This document shows, in pieces, positions 58,348 through 64,000 of a stretch of 64,000 bases of DNA. Both the position numbers and the translations under genes were made by a program. The notes beneath the pieces were generated by a model. The model did no database searches. It had not been told where the DNA came from and worked only from the letters and a program-made list of their open reading frames with translations. The DNA comes from Aquabacterium sp. (GTDB taxonomy: Bacteria > Pseudomonadota > Gammaproteobacteria > Burkholderiales > Burkholderiaceae_C), in contig JAHFQM010000002.1 in assembly GCA_023266355.1 (NCBI GenBank), positions 248,001 to 312,000 on the forward strand, given 5' to 3'. Within the stretch, counting starts at the first letter, position 1; every line of letters begins with the position of its first letter.

Positions 58348-59456
58348 TCGAGCTGCAGACCGGCCTTCCTGGCAACGGCAAGACCCTCTACACCCTCGAC
58401 CGAATCGAGGCTTTGCGCAAACGCACCGGTCGCCCGGTGTTCTATTCGGGCATCCCTATTCACCGAGACAAGCTGCCTGACTGGCATCAACTGGATGACC
58501 CTGCGCGGTGGTTTGATTGCCCGCCTGAGTCCATCGTGGTGATTGACGAGGCTCAGCGCCTGTTCAGGCCTCGGGCGTCTGGCTCTGCTGTCCCTGAGTA
58601 CGAATCGCGTCTTGAGACTCACCGCCATGGCGGCATCGACCTGGTGCTGTTGACTCAGCAGCCGCGCCTTATTGCGCTCAACGTTCGCGAGCTGTGCGGT
58701 CGTCACCTGCACATCGTGCGCAGCTTTGGCATGTCTCGCGCCACGGTGCATGAATGGCCCGAGTGCCACATGAACACGCAGACCCGCAAGGACTCGATCA
58801 AGCACATCTACAGCTACAACAAGGCGGTTTACACCTGGTACAAGTCCAGCGAGGCCCACACGTACAAGGCCAGCATCCCGGCCAAGCTGTGGCTGTTGGG
58901 TGGCATCGTGGTGGGCTTGCCTATCCTGGGCTATCTGGCGTATGCGCAGATGTCGGGTAAGGCTGACGCGCCATCGTCTGCGCCGTCGCTCTCCCGTGCG
59001 TTCTCGCCGGCTGTTGCTGCATCAGGTCCCAAGCAGCAGACCACTGCAGAGTGGCTTGCAAAGCATCAGCCACGCGTCAACGGCCTGGCCTACACCGCGC
59101 CGGCCTATGACGAGGTCACGAAGCCCACGCGCGCCCCGTACCCCGCCGCGTGTGTCCAGTCGCGCACCCGGTGTCAGTGCTATACCCAGCAAGGCACGCG
59201 GCTCGATGTGCCGAAGGACCTGTGCGTTTCCATCAGCGAGGGCGGCTTCTTCATGGCGTGGGACGAAAAAAATCAGGCCATGCAACCGGTTGCCAATCCG
59301 CGGTCAGAGGTCAAGCTCGATGGCGGCAACCCCGAGGCCATCGGCATCAACGTGGGTTATCAGCCTCAGCGCGTGCCGTTCTCGCAGTCGCAGTCTCCAC
59401 AGGTTGACCAGGCCCCGACAACGCCACGCGCAAACCGTCAGCGGGCCACGCCGTGA
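58344..59456 (+). CDS. zot: Zot-family assembly ATPase (pI-like)
   Basis: A 370-residue inner-membrane ATPase that drives filamentous virion assembly and export. Walker A is QTGLPGNGKTLYTLDR (residues 5-20), Walker B is SIVVIDEAQRLFRPRASGS near 62, and LTQQPRLIALNVRELCGRHL near 108 is the sensor region. A membrane segment lies near 178-198 (LWLLGGIVVGLPILGYLA). The periplasmic tail has cysteines near 270-290 (CVQSRTRCQCYTQQG) and ends Pro/Gln-rich. The name comes from the cholera phage homolog, but a toxin role is not implied. The start follows the family N-terminus. Confidence 0.92.
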   Translation: MIELQTGLPGNGKTLYTLDRIEALRKRTGRPVFYSGIPIHRDKLPDWHQLDDPARWFDCPPESIVVIDEAQRLFRPRASGSAVPEYESRLETHRHGGIDLVLLTQQPRLIALNVRELCGRHLHIVRSFGMSRATVHEWPECHMNTQTRKDSIKHIYSYNKAVYTWYKSSEAHTYKASIPAKLWLLGGIVVGLPILGYLAYAQMSGKADAPSSAPSLSRAFSPAVAASGPKQQTTAEWLAKHQPRVNGLAYTAPAYDEVTKPTRAPYPAACVQSRTRCQCYTQQGTRLDVPKDLCVSISEGGFFMAWDEKNQAMQPVANPRSEVKLDGGNPEAIGINVGYQPQRVPFSQSQSPQVDQAPTTPRANRQRATP

Positions 59457-59554
59457 CCTGGCCAGCCTTCTACCTGGTCGTTTTTGGCTACGTCTTGGGC
59501 CAACTGGTGAACGTTCACGGCTGGTGGTGGTTCATCGGTCGCATGTGTTTTTGA
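59453..59554 (+). CDS. 33-residue membrane peptide after zot
   Basis: GTG-started frame overlapping the zot stop codon (GTGA). It encodes MTWPAFYLVVFGYVLGQLVN and a Trp-rich end (VHGWWWFIGRMCF). It is a single hydrophobic segment. Coupling to zot makes it plausible, but no family is recognised and the GTG start lowers confidence. Confidence 0.45.
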   Translation: MTWPAFYLVVFGYVLGQLVNVHGWWWFIGRMCF

Positions 59555-59570
59555 GTCACCTGCAGGCCCC

Positions 59571-60020
59571 CTATGGTTTGTATGTCGCCTCGAACTGCGT
59601 TTTTGCTCGCAGGTGCTCGTTTGCACATCGAGTGAACGTCTCCGTGCTTGGGTTGTCGTCACAAGCAGGATCGCGCTTGTAGTAGGCCTTCCAAGTAGCC
59701 TCTCGTTTTTCGGTCGCGCGCTGTCGCTCTATCTCAGCCTTGGCTGCGCTTTCATCAGCCGCCATCTGCGCTGCAACTTGCTGGTGCCTGAATTTTTCAG
59801 CCCTTGCCGCATCTTGACGATCACGCTCGCGGGCTTCTGCTTGTGCTTGCTTCGTGTTCTTCTCGAACTCCATCGCAGCCCATTGCAGTGTCACGCGCGC
59901 TGCTGCTGCAGCCACGATCAACTCTACTGTGTGCGCGATCAATACGCCGACGCACACGGCTCCTGCAATGGTCCAAAAACCAATTGGTGACGCTTTCCGG
60001 TATGGGTCGAACAGACTCAT
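59571..60020 (-). CDS. Membrane-anchored coiled-coil prophage protein
   Basis: A 149-residue protein on the strand opposite to the structural genes. One N-terminal membrane segment (IGFWTIAGAVCVGVLIAHTV, residues about 13-40) precedes a long charged coiled coil. The coil spans residues 50-108 and is rich in Ala, Gln, Arg, Glu, as in KQAQAEARERDRQDAARAEK. A C-terminal segment has two cysteines (CDDNPSTETFTRCANEHLRA). GGGAGGT precedes the ATG. It is not one of the core inovirus genes, so it may be a cargo gene, for example for superinfection immunity or envelope modification. That is speculation. Confidence 0.75.
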   Translation of the reverse strand: MSLFDPYRKASPIGFWTIAGAVCVGVLIAHTVELIVAAAAARVTLQWAAMEFEKNTKQAQAEARERDRQDAARAEKFRHQQVAAQMAADESAAKAEIERQRATEKREATWKAYYKRDPACDDNPSTETFTRCANEHLRAKTQFEATYKP

Positions 60021-60164
60021 TTGGTACCTCCCTTTGCTGCAAATTCTATTTGCTAGACATCAGGCGGCAGGGCCCCATCAATCAAGACATGCGGTCTTGA
60101 TTCGCAGCCTGGCGGTGGTGTGGTGGGCCGCAGGCCCGAAGTGGCAGGTTAGGGCGGTACTGCC

Positions 60165-60524
60165 TCAAACCTTCTGACTGCCAATGCGCACAGATGGCTC
60201 ATTGGCTGCACCAAACTGGCCTATGACCATCAGGTGCTCTACCAGGCTGTTTAGCCGCTCGACCTCAGAGCCCAGCGCCCTGGCCAGGCCGTATTGCACC
60301 AACATCTCGTTGTGCAGATCTACCTCGATGTCCGCGCGGCCTGCGTGCGTCAGCCAGTAGATTGCGAGCTCTGCGGCTCGCGGTGTCCTCCCGGACTTGA
60401 TCCACCGGCGCACGGTGGTTGGGCTCACGTGCAGAGCTTTGGCAACGACTTCGGGCGATGGTCGCCCGAGCTGCAACAGCATTTCCTCGATGCTCGGCAG
60501 TCTTTTGGGTAGTCTCAGAAACAT
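60165..60524 (-). CDS. Helix-turn-helix protein, Xer-activation-factor-like
   Basis: A 119-residue protein at the right end of the prophage, with its start about 70 bases from the attachment site. It begins MFLRLPKRLPSIEEMLLQLG and has a clear DNA-binding unit at about 18-48 (GRPSPEVVAKALHVSPTTVR, then RWIKSGRTPRAAELAIYWLT). A coiled C-terminal part and the ending FGAANEP follow. The pattern resembles the VC1465/XafT family, which activates Xer recombination for TLC-type satellite phages, and similar proteins of Burkholderiales prophages. I infer a role in integration or excision at the dif-like site. The long upstream extension of the frame is not used. Confidence 0.68.
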   Translation of the reverse strand: MFLRLPKRLPSIEEMLLQLGRPSPEVVAKALHVSPTTVRRWIKSGRTPRAAELAIYWLTHAGRADIEVDLHNEMLVQYGLARALGSEVERLNSLVEHLMVIGQFGAANEPSVRIGSQKV

Positions 60525-60592
60525 GTGACCATCGTCGCCACATGGCGACCAGGTCGAAGCCACGAAAAGCGCTGCAACAGCCTGCGCAAGTG

Positions 60593-60620
60593 AGTTGACA
60601 TAATATACATCAGAGCAAGT
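60593..60620. promoter_or_regulatory. Right attachment site, shared dif-like XerCD junction
   Basis: Read on the minus strand: XerC-arm half ACTTGCTCTGA (poor), core TGTATA, XerD-arm half TTATGTCAACT (9 of 11 as in E. coli dif). The good arm faces the filamentous prophage; the poor arm faces the second element. Confidence 0.8.
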
Positions 60621-60682
60621 GTGTGACCAGCGCAACGCATCCCTCGACGCCTTTACGCGAGGCACATCAGAGCAAGTGTGTG
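60607..60682. repeat. 19-bp direct repeat next to the right attachment site
   Basis: ACATCAGAGCAAGTGTGTG occurs at 60607-60625 and again at 60664-60682, 57 bases apart start to start. The first copy overlaps the core and the XerC-side half of the attachment site. It lies upstream of both the leftward helix-turn-helix gene and the rightward fragment at 60811, so it could be a binding site for that protein or an accessory Xer site. Confidence 0.8.
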
Positions 60683-60810
60683 CAGCCCGAAACTCCCCCG
60701 AGTTTTCGGCCCTGGCCTCCGCTTTGATCGCCCCCGGTCTCTGGATCACCGGCCGCAGAAACCTGCTCATGCGCGGACCGGCCGAAACCGCCCGCCGCTG
60801 AAATGCACCA

Positions 60811-60990
60811 ATGATGAGCATTTACAAAATCCCAGGGAGCCGCGATCTGCCCACGCTGGCCGTCATGCTGGACGACCTCGGCCGGCCGCAAGCCACGTCG
60901 TCACCGCTGGACTGGCGGAACATCACGAACTCCGAAGCGTTGCCGAACGCGGTTTTGTCGGCCTCGGCCCACCGCTGGCTGATGGCGTAG
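60811..60990 (+). pseudogene. 5' fragment of an Xer-activation-factor-like gene
   Basis: A 59-residue frame beginning MMSIYKIPGSRDLPTLAVML and DDLGRPQA. This start aligns with the start of the helix-turn-helix gene at 60165-60524 (LPKRLPSIEEMLLQLGRPSP) and with the common N-terminus of that family. After GRPQA (about 60894) the match ends and the frame runs antisense through the ATPase gene to a stop. No continuation was found in the other two frames. It is best read as a gene cut by a deletion that joined it tail-to-tail with the ATPase gene. Confidence 0.6.
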
Positions 60991-61391
60991 ATGCTGATGC
61001 CGCGCTTGAGCCCGCGCCGCACCAGCACGCCCCACCCGTCCGGCGCCTTCGCTGGCGTCGTCACGTCGGCCAGTTCCTCTGCGATGCACGCCAGCGGCCC
61101 CACGAAGCGGCCCGCCCACATGACGGCCTGCGCCCAGAAGTCAAACGATGCTTTGAGGTCCGCGCCCACCACGAAGGCCAGCTTCAGCGGCCCAGGGCTT
61201 TGCAAGGCCTCGACCAGCCCGCGCCGTGTCGTCACCTTTCGCCACCCTGGCAACTCGCACCACTGCGCCTCCGGGTCCCAGGCCACGACGCGCCGCGCCT
61301 TGGCCAGCCGCTTGCGGGTGTAGGCGGTCTTGCCTGAGCGTGACGCCCCGGCGATGACCACCAGCACGCCGTCCACCGTGGCCATGCTCAC
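60822..61391 (-). CDS. HerA/FtsK-like P-loop ATPase, probably 3'-truncated
   Basis: A 189-residue ATPase, last gene of a leftward operon. Walker A is VVIAGASRSGKTAYTRKRL near residue 12, followed by VVAWDPEAQW. The Walker B region is LACIAEELADVT near 100, and GISIYAISQRWAEADKTAFG near 130 has the Gln-Arg sensor typical of HerA/FtsK packaging ATPases. Zot proteins have DEAQ and a membrane segment; this has neither. From about residue 167 the frame reads antisense to the gene fragment at 60811, so the native C-terminus (perhaps 25-40 residues) seems lost. The ATG overlaps the stop of the gene before it. Confidence 0.7.
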   Translation of the reverse strand: MSMATVDGVLVVIAGASRSGKTAYTRKRLAKARRVVAWDPEAQWCELPGWRKVTTRRGLVEALQSPGPLKLAFVVGADLKASFDFWAQAVMWAGRFVGPLACIAEELADVTTPAKAPDGWGVLVRRGLKRGISIYAISQRWAEADKTAFGNASEFVMFRQSSGDDVACGRPRSSSMTASVGRSRLPGIL

Positions 61392-61981
61392 GCTTGCTCC
61401 ACCGTGCCCATGGTGACGGTGGCTGCACCTGGCTGCATGTCCGGCACCTTGCCCTTTTCCTGGCCGGCCTCACGCCCGCCACCGAACCAGCCGCGCACGC
61501 GCTGCACCCATGACAGCCACGGCTTCTCCGCCACCTTGGCCGCGATCAGATCAGCTTTGACCGCTGCCCAGGTGGACAGCGCCACCGGCACCAGCACGGC
61601 CGCCAGCATCAGTTCCTCACTCTGGCCGCCGAACAGGCCGTTTTGCAGCCAGCCCCGCTTGATGCACACGCGCTCTGTGGCGATGCCGATTCGCTCGACC
61701 GTGGCCGGTGTGTACACCTTGCCCAGCGTCGGGAAAATCGGCTCCAACACCGTGACGGCCGTGGTGATGGCGTCGGCAAACTCGACCGACAGGGGCACGC
61801 GCTGCGGCTCCTGCTCGCCCTGCTGCTGGCCATCCTGGCCGGCGCCCTGGCCATCGGCCGTGCCCTCGGTGGCCTCGATCTGGGTCATGAGCGCCGCCAT
61901 GCCTGCGGCCTTTTCGTCTGCGGCCTGCTCGATGGCTTGCCCCATGCTCAGGCCCTCGGCCTGCTCGGTGTTCGTGTTCAT
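61388..61981 (-). CDS. Unknown protein with a hydrophobic segment
   Basis: A 197-residue protein that I do not recognise. Residues 1-65 are acidic and Gln/Gly-rich. A conserved-looking middle part has PLSVEFADAITTAVTVLEPI and VERIGIATERVCIKRGWLQN. A hydrophobic helix near 125-145 (EELMLAAVLVPVALSTWAAV) suggests membrane association. A Gly/Arg-rich stretch (RVRGWFGGGREAGQEKGK) follows. The ATG overlaps the stop of the 60-residue gene (ATGA) and its own stop overlaps the ATPase start. In a tailless-phage model it could be a membrane or virion protein; no function is claimed. Confidence 0.7.
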   Translation of the reverse strand: MNTNTEQAEGLSMGQAIEQAADEKAAGMAALMTQIEATEGTADGQGAGQDGQQQGEQEPQRVPLSVEFADAITTAVTVLEPIFPTLGKVYTPATVERIGIATERVCIKRGWLQNGLFGGQSEELMLAAVLVPVALSTWAAVKADLIAAKVAEKPWLSWVQRVRGWFGGGREAGQEKGKVPDMQPGAATVTMGTVEQA

Positions 61982-62160
61982 GCTTGCGTCACTTTCTTGG
62001 CCATCTGCCCTGCGATCACGGCTTGCGCCCGTTGGAGTTCGATCTGTGCCAACTGGCACCAGTGCGTGCACACGCCGGCCGGGGCTTGACCCTCGGCCTG
62101 CTGCATGTGCTCGCTCGCTTTCATGAGCGCGGTTTGCGCCTCGACAAGCGCCCACGTCAC
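61978..62160 (-). CDS. 60-residue unknown helical protein
   Basis: GTG-started frame overlapping the zinc-ribbon stop codon (GTGA). It encodes MTWALVEAQTALMKASEHMQ and continues with a helical region containing two cysteines (VCTHWCQLAQIELQRAQAVI) and the end KKVTQA. It is soluble and mostly helical. The coupled start and stop signals support it as real. No family is recognised. Confidence 0.6.
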   Translation of the reverse strand: MTWALVEAQTALMKASEHMQQAEGQAPAGVCTHWCQLAQIELQRAQAVIAGQMAKKVTQA

Positions 62161-62516
62161 GGCTTACCGCCGCTCATCAGTTGCTCAAAAAACGAGGTAG
62201 CCGTTTCGCTCGCACGCGCATGGCGCGGCCGGACAGGCTCAGGTGCCGGCGCCGCCTTCGGTACGGCTGCGGGTGCTGGTGCTGGTGCTGCACCCGGTAC
62301 AGGTACAGATACAGGCGCGGCCGTGGGCTGCGCCAGCCCGTGGTTGGCCAGGAATCGCCCCACCCGGTTCCGGTCGCCACCGACGCGCAGTTGCTGCGCG
62401 CAGTCGACGCAGTACCCGAACGGCTCGCCGTTCTTGTCAGGTGTGACGCGCATCCCCTTAGGGGTGCCGCATGTCGGGCAGTCGATGTGCCCGAGGATGG
62501 TTTTCGTGCTGCTCAT
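62157..62516 (-). CDS. Zinc-ribbon protein with Pro/Ala tail
   Basis: A 119-residue protein. The N-terminal 45 residues form a zinc ribbon: HIDCPTCGTPKGM and FGYCVDCAQQL give a CPxC...CxxC metal site. A short linker then leads to a Pro/Ala/Val-rich region (residues 65-95) and a C-terminal helix (ETATSFFEQLMSGG). It overlaps the 3' end of the initiator gene by 59 bases. Small zinc-ribbon proteins next to rolling-circle initiators may act as regulators of replication. The role is unproven. Confidence 0.72.
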   Translation of the reverse strand: MSSTKTILGHIDCPTCGTPKGMRVTPDKNGEPFGYCVDCAQQLRVGGDRNRVGRFLANHGLAQPTAAPVSVPVPGAAPAPAPAAVPKAAPAPEPVRPRHARASETATSFFEQLMSGGKP

Positions 62517-64000
62517 CGCTCAGTTCTTTTGGTTGCGATCCCCCGCCACCCCGAACCTTTGCCCACTTGAAGACCTCGCCCCGCTTCGGGGTCCGGTGCA
62601 CGCTGTACCCGATGGGCTCGGGCGTACAGTTATTGACACGAGTCCAAGGGCGCGCGGCTTCGCCACGCGCAGCGCGCTCCTGCTGCCGCTGCTCAATCTG
62701 GCCCTGGCGCTGCTGCATGACCGCCGTCAGGCGTTGCACCACGCGCGGGATTGATCCCTTGTCCTCAGGCTGCACGCTGGCCGTGACCCATGCCGATCGT
62801 TCCGACTCGACCTCATCACGGCGTGGCCGTGCGAATGTGCAGATGCCCACCGTGACCCGTTCAAAGGTCGTGGCTTGCACACCAGCTGCACGCGGCGCAC
62901 CCAATTCACCATAGCGATTCGCCTCCCCGTGTTGGTCGCGCAGCATGCGCAGCGTGTGGGCCTTGCGCTTGGCCGTTGGGCCGCCCTGCGCCATCGTGTA
63001 GGCCGCCCAGCCGGCGCGGATGCGCTGCGCTTCGTCCTGCTCAGACTCAGGGCCGCCCATGACGGCATCCACGCCCGCGACGTTGACCATCATCAAGGCG
63101 TCGTGCAGCTGCTGCGCCGCGTCCATTGGCACGGCCCCAGGGTGCACCCGGCGCAGTTCGCGCCACACCGTTACCGGCGCCCCGCCGATCTGCTGGAACT
63201 GGCGGATGCGCCATGTGCTTGCCCAGGCCTCGACCCTGGCCGACGACTCCAAAGCCGGGTTTCCGTACAGGTCAGCCCCGACGTGCATGCCGTCAATGTT
63301 CTTCGCCACGTACTTTGCGACGTAGGCCACGGCCGACCCCTTGCGCGGGTCGATGGCTTCCACCTTGATGCGGTAGGTGTCCGCGCCCGGCTCATCGGGC
63401 GAATCGTTGGAGAGGAAGTAGCGCCCCAGCAGCAGCCCTAAGGCCAGCGATGAATCGGCTTGCTTGGTGGTCTGCGGCTTGAACCACATCAGCATGTGCC
63501 AGTGCGGGCACCCGTCGTGATGAGGCTCGGCGATGCGGAAGCCATAGAGCCCCAGGCCGGCCCGCGCTGCAGCCGTGCGAAAGCGCGCCCACTGCTTTGC
63601 AAGGTAGGCCTGCGCTTGGTTTGGCAGGGTGCCGTCATAGGCCGGATTGGGGGTGTCCAGCACCTTGCCGCGCCGCCACTTGTGCATGCGCGATGGGCAC
63701 GTCACCGTGACCATCGTTGCCCGATGCCCCAGGTCGTTGGCGATGAGTTCAAACCCGCTGATGCGCGTCATGAGTTCGGCCCGGCGCACCGCGCCATTTG
63801 CCACCCCGCGCGCCGCCAGATTGGCGATGGTTTCCGCCTCGCCCCGCTCGTTCACAGCCACGGTGCGGGCGAGGGCCTCGGCGTTGCGCGCACGCTGGCC
63901 GCGCCGCCGCTTGAGCGACTGAGCCGACACGTAGCACCCGCCGCGGCGGCCGGCGTGCACCAGCCCCAGTCCGATGGCCGCGCCTTCCATGACCTTGGCA
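62458..64000 (-). CDS. HUH rolling-circle replication initiator, 5' end outside window
   Basis: At least 513 residues of a replication endonuclease of the phiX174/P2 gene A superfamily. The HUH metal motif is GCPHWHMLMWF near residue 162 (from the first in-window Met at 63990). The two-tyrosine motif is AVAYVAKYVAKNIDG near 223, so Tyr pairs for rolling-circle nicking and closing are present. MVTVTCPSRMHKWRRGK near 95 is motif 1. The frame is open to the window edge and GLGLVHAGRRGGCYVS looks internal, so the start lies beyond 64000. Unlike the filamentous prophage's Rep_trans initiator, this one belongs to the class found in corticovirus PM2 and P2-like phages. Confidence 0.85.
   Translation of the reverse strand, partial: AKVMEGAAIGLGLVHAGRRGGCYVSAQSLKRRRGQRARNAEALARTVAVNERGEAETIANLAARGVANGAVRRAELMTRISGFELIANDLGHRATMVTVTCPSRMHKWRRGKVLDTPNPAYDGTLPNQAQAYLAKQWARFRTAAARAGLGLYGFRIAEPHHDGCPHWHMLMWFKPQTTKQADSSLALGLLLGRYFLSNDSPDEPGADTYRIKVEAIDPRKGSAVAYVAKYVAKNIDGMHVGADLYGNPALESSARVEAWASTWRIRQFQQIGGAPVTVWRELRRVHPGAVPMDAAQQLHDALMMVNVAGVDAVMGGPESEQDEAQRIRAGWAAYTMAQGGPTAKRKAHTLRMLRDQHGEANRYGELGAPRAAGVQATTFERVTVGICTFARPRRDEVESERSAWVTASVQPEDKGSIPRVVQRLTAVMQQRQGQIEQRQQERAARGEAARPWTRVNNCTPEPIGYSVHRTPKRGEVFKWAKVRGGGGSQPKELSDEQHENHPRAHRLPDMRHP

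Larger units (their letters stand above)
53889..60609 (+). mobile_element. Filamentous prophage (inovirus-type) integrated at a dif-like site
   Basis: An element of about 6.7 kb bounded by two dif-like sites that share ACATAATATACA. Genes follow the inovirus order: replication module (initiator and ssDNA-binding protein), structural module (small membrane proteins, coat, adsorption protein, pVI-like), assembly module (Zot/pI), and regulators at both ends on the other strand. No integrase is encoded, as expected for phages that use host XerC/XerD. No secretin (pIV) gene is present, so export probably relies on a host secretin. All core frames are open, so it may be active. Confidence 0.9.
60610..64000 (-). 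mobile_element. Second Xer-integrated element, left part (corticovirus-like or satellite)
   Basis: Everything to the right of the shared dif-like site appears foreign: five overlapping leftward genes encode a rolling-circle initiator, a zinc ribbon, two unknown proteins and a packaging-type ATPase. Initiator plus HerA/FtsK-like ATPase is the core pair of PM2-like tailless viruses. No capsid gene is seen in the window. The left edge shows a deletion scar at about 60890. The element continues past the window. Confidence 0.55.

Noticed and set aside
58344..59456. Zot as a toxin gene
   Set aside because: All filamentous phages carry this assembly ATPase. The name alone gives no evidence of toxicity.
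60619..60801. 60-residue rightward frame next to the right attachment site
   Set aside because: It is translated from the direct repeats and attachment junction, and has no family-like features or ribosome site.
62458..64000. Second filamentous phage as the identity of the right-hand element
   Set aside because: The initiator is of the HUH phiX/P2 class and the ATPase lacks the DEAQ and membrane segment of Zot. Coat and adsorption genes are absent, so an ordinary inovirus is less likely.

Overview
The window is high-GC DNA whose gene content and gene order fit a betaproteobacterium of the order Burkholderiales. Supporting points are the odhA/sucB/lpdA operon with a PspC-type gene inside it, a lipoyl-fused E3 beside aceE-aceF, an imuA-imuB-dnaE2 cassette, and DUF2322 and DUF465 proteins. 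The genus cannot be read from the sequence. No rRNA, tRNA, CRISPR array or transposase gene was seen.

Positions 1-53,800 are ordinary chromosome. In order: the 3' end of sodB; the 2-oxoglutarate dehydrogenase operon (sucA, sucB, a SHOCT/PspC gene, lpdA); zapE; a PP2C phosphatase; a DUF465 protein; glnD-map facing purL; a DUF945 protein; a CoA-transferase/acyl-CoA dehydrogenase pair with a divergent LysR regulator; DUF2322, an LpxH-like phosphoesterase, an RlhA-like U32 protein, a DUF1624-type membrane protein and rpiA; a GDSL esterase; a flavoprotein, a redox protein, an M3 peptidase and folD; a FixJ-type two-component system divergent from the pyruvate dehydrogenase operon (aceE, aceF, lipoyl-lpdA); a MAPEG protein; the SOS mutasome cassette behind a LexA box; ribA; a cation efflux protein; and two tandem diguanylate cyclases.

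Positions 53,889-60,609 hold an apparently complete filamentous prophage (inovirus). It has a divergent repressor, an RstA-type replication initiator with a probable nicking hairpin inside the gene, a ssDNA-binding protein, several tiny membrane proteins, a pVIII-type coat protein followed by a terminator, a pIII-like adsorption protein, a DUF2523 pVI-like protein and Zot/pI. At the right end, on the other strand, are a membrane coiled-coil protein and a helix-turn-helix protein resembling the Xer-recombination activation factor family. Both ends carry a dif-like XerCD site with a good XerD arm, the core TATACA and a poor XerC arm.

Positions 60,610-64,000 look like the start of a second element joined to the first at the shared dif-like site. 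It has a leftward operon of five overlapping genes: an HUH rolling-circle initiator running off the window, a zinc-ribbon protein, two small unknown proteins and an HerA/FtsK-like P-loop ATPase. Initiator plus packaging-type ATPase suggests a relative of tailless corticovirus-like (PM2-like) prophages or a mobile satellite, not a second ordinary inovirus. Its left edge is scarred: the 3' end of the ATPase gene runs antisense into the 5' fragment of another Xer-activation-factor-like gene. The tandem array at dif is the most interesting part of the window.
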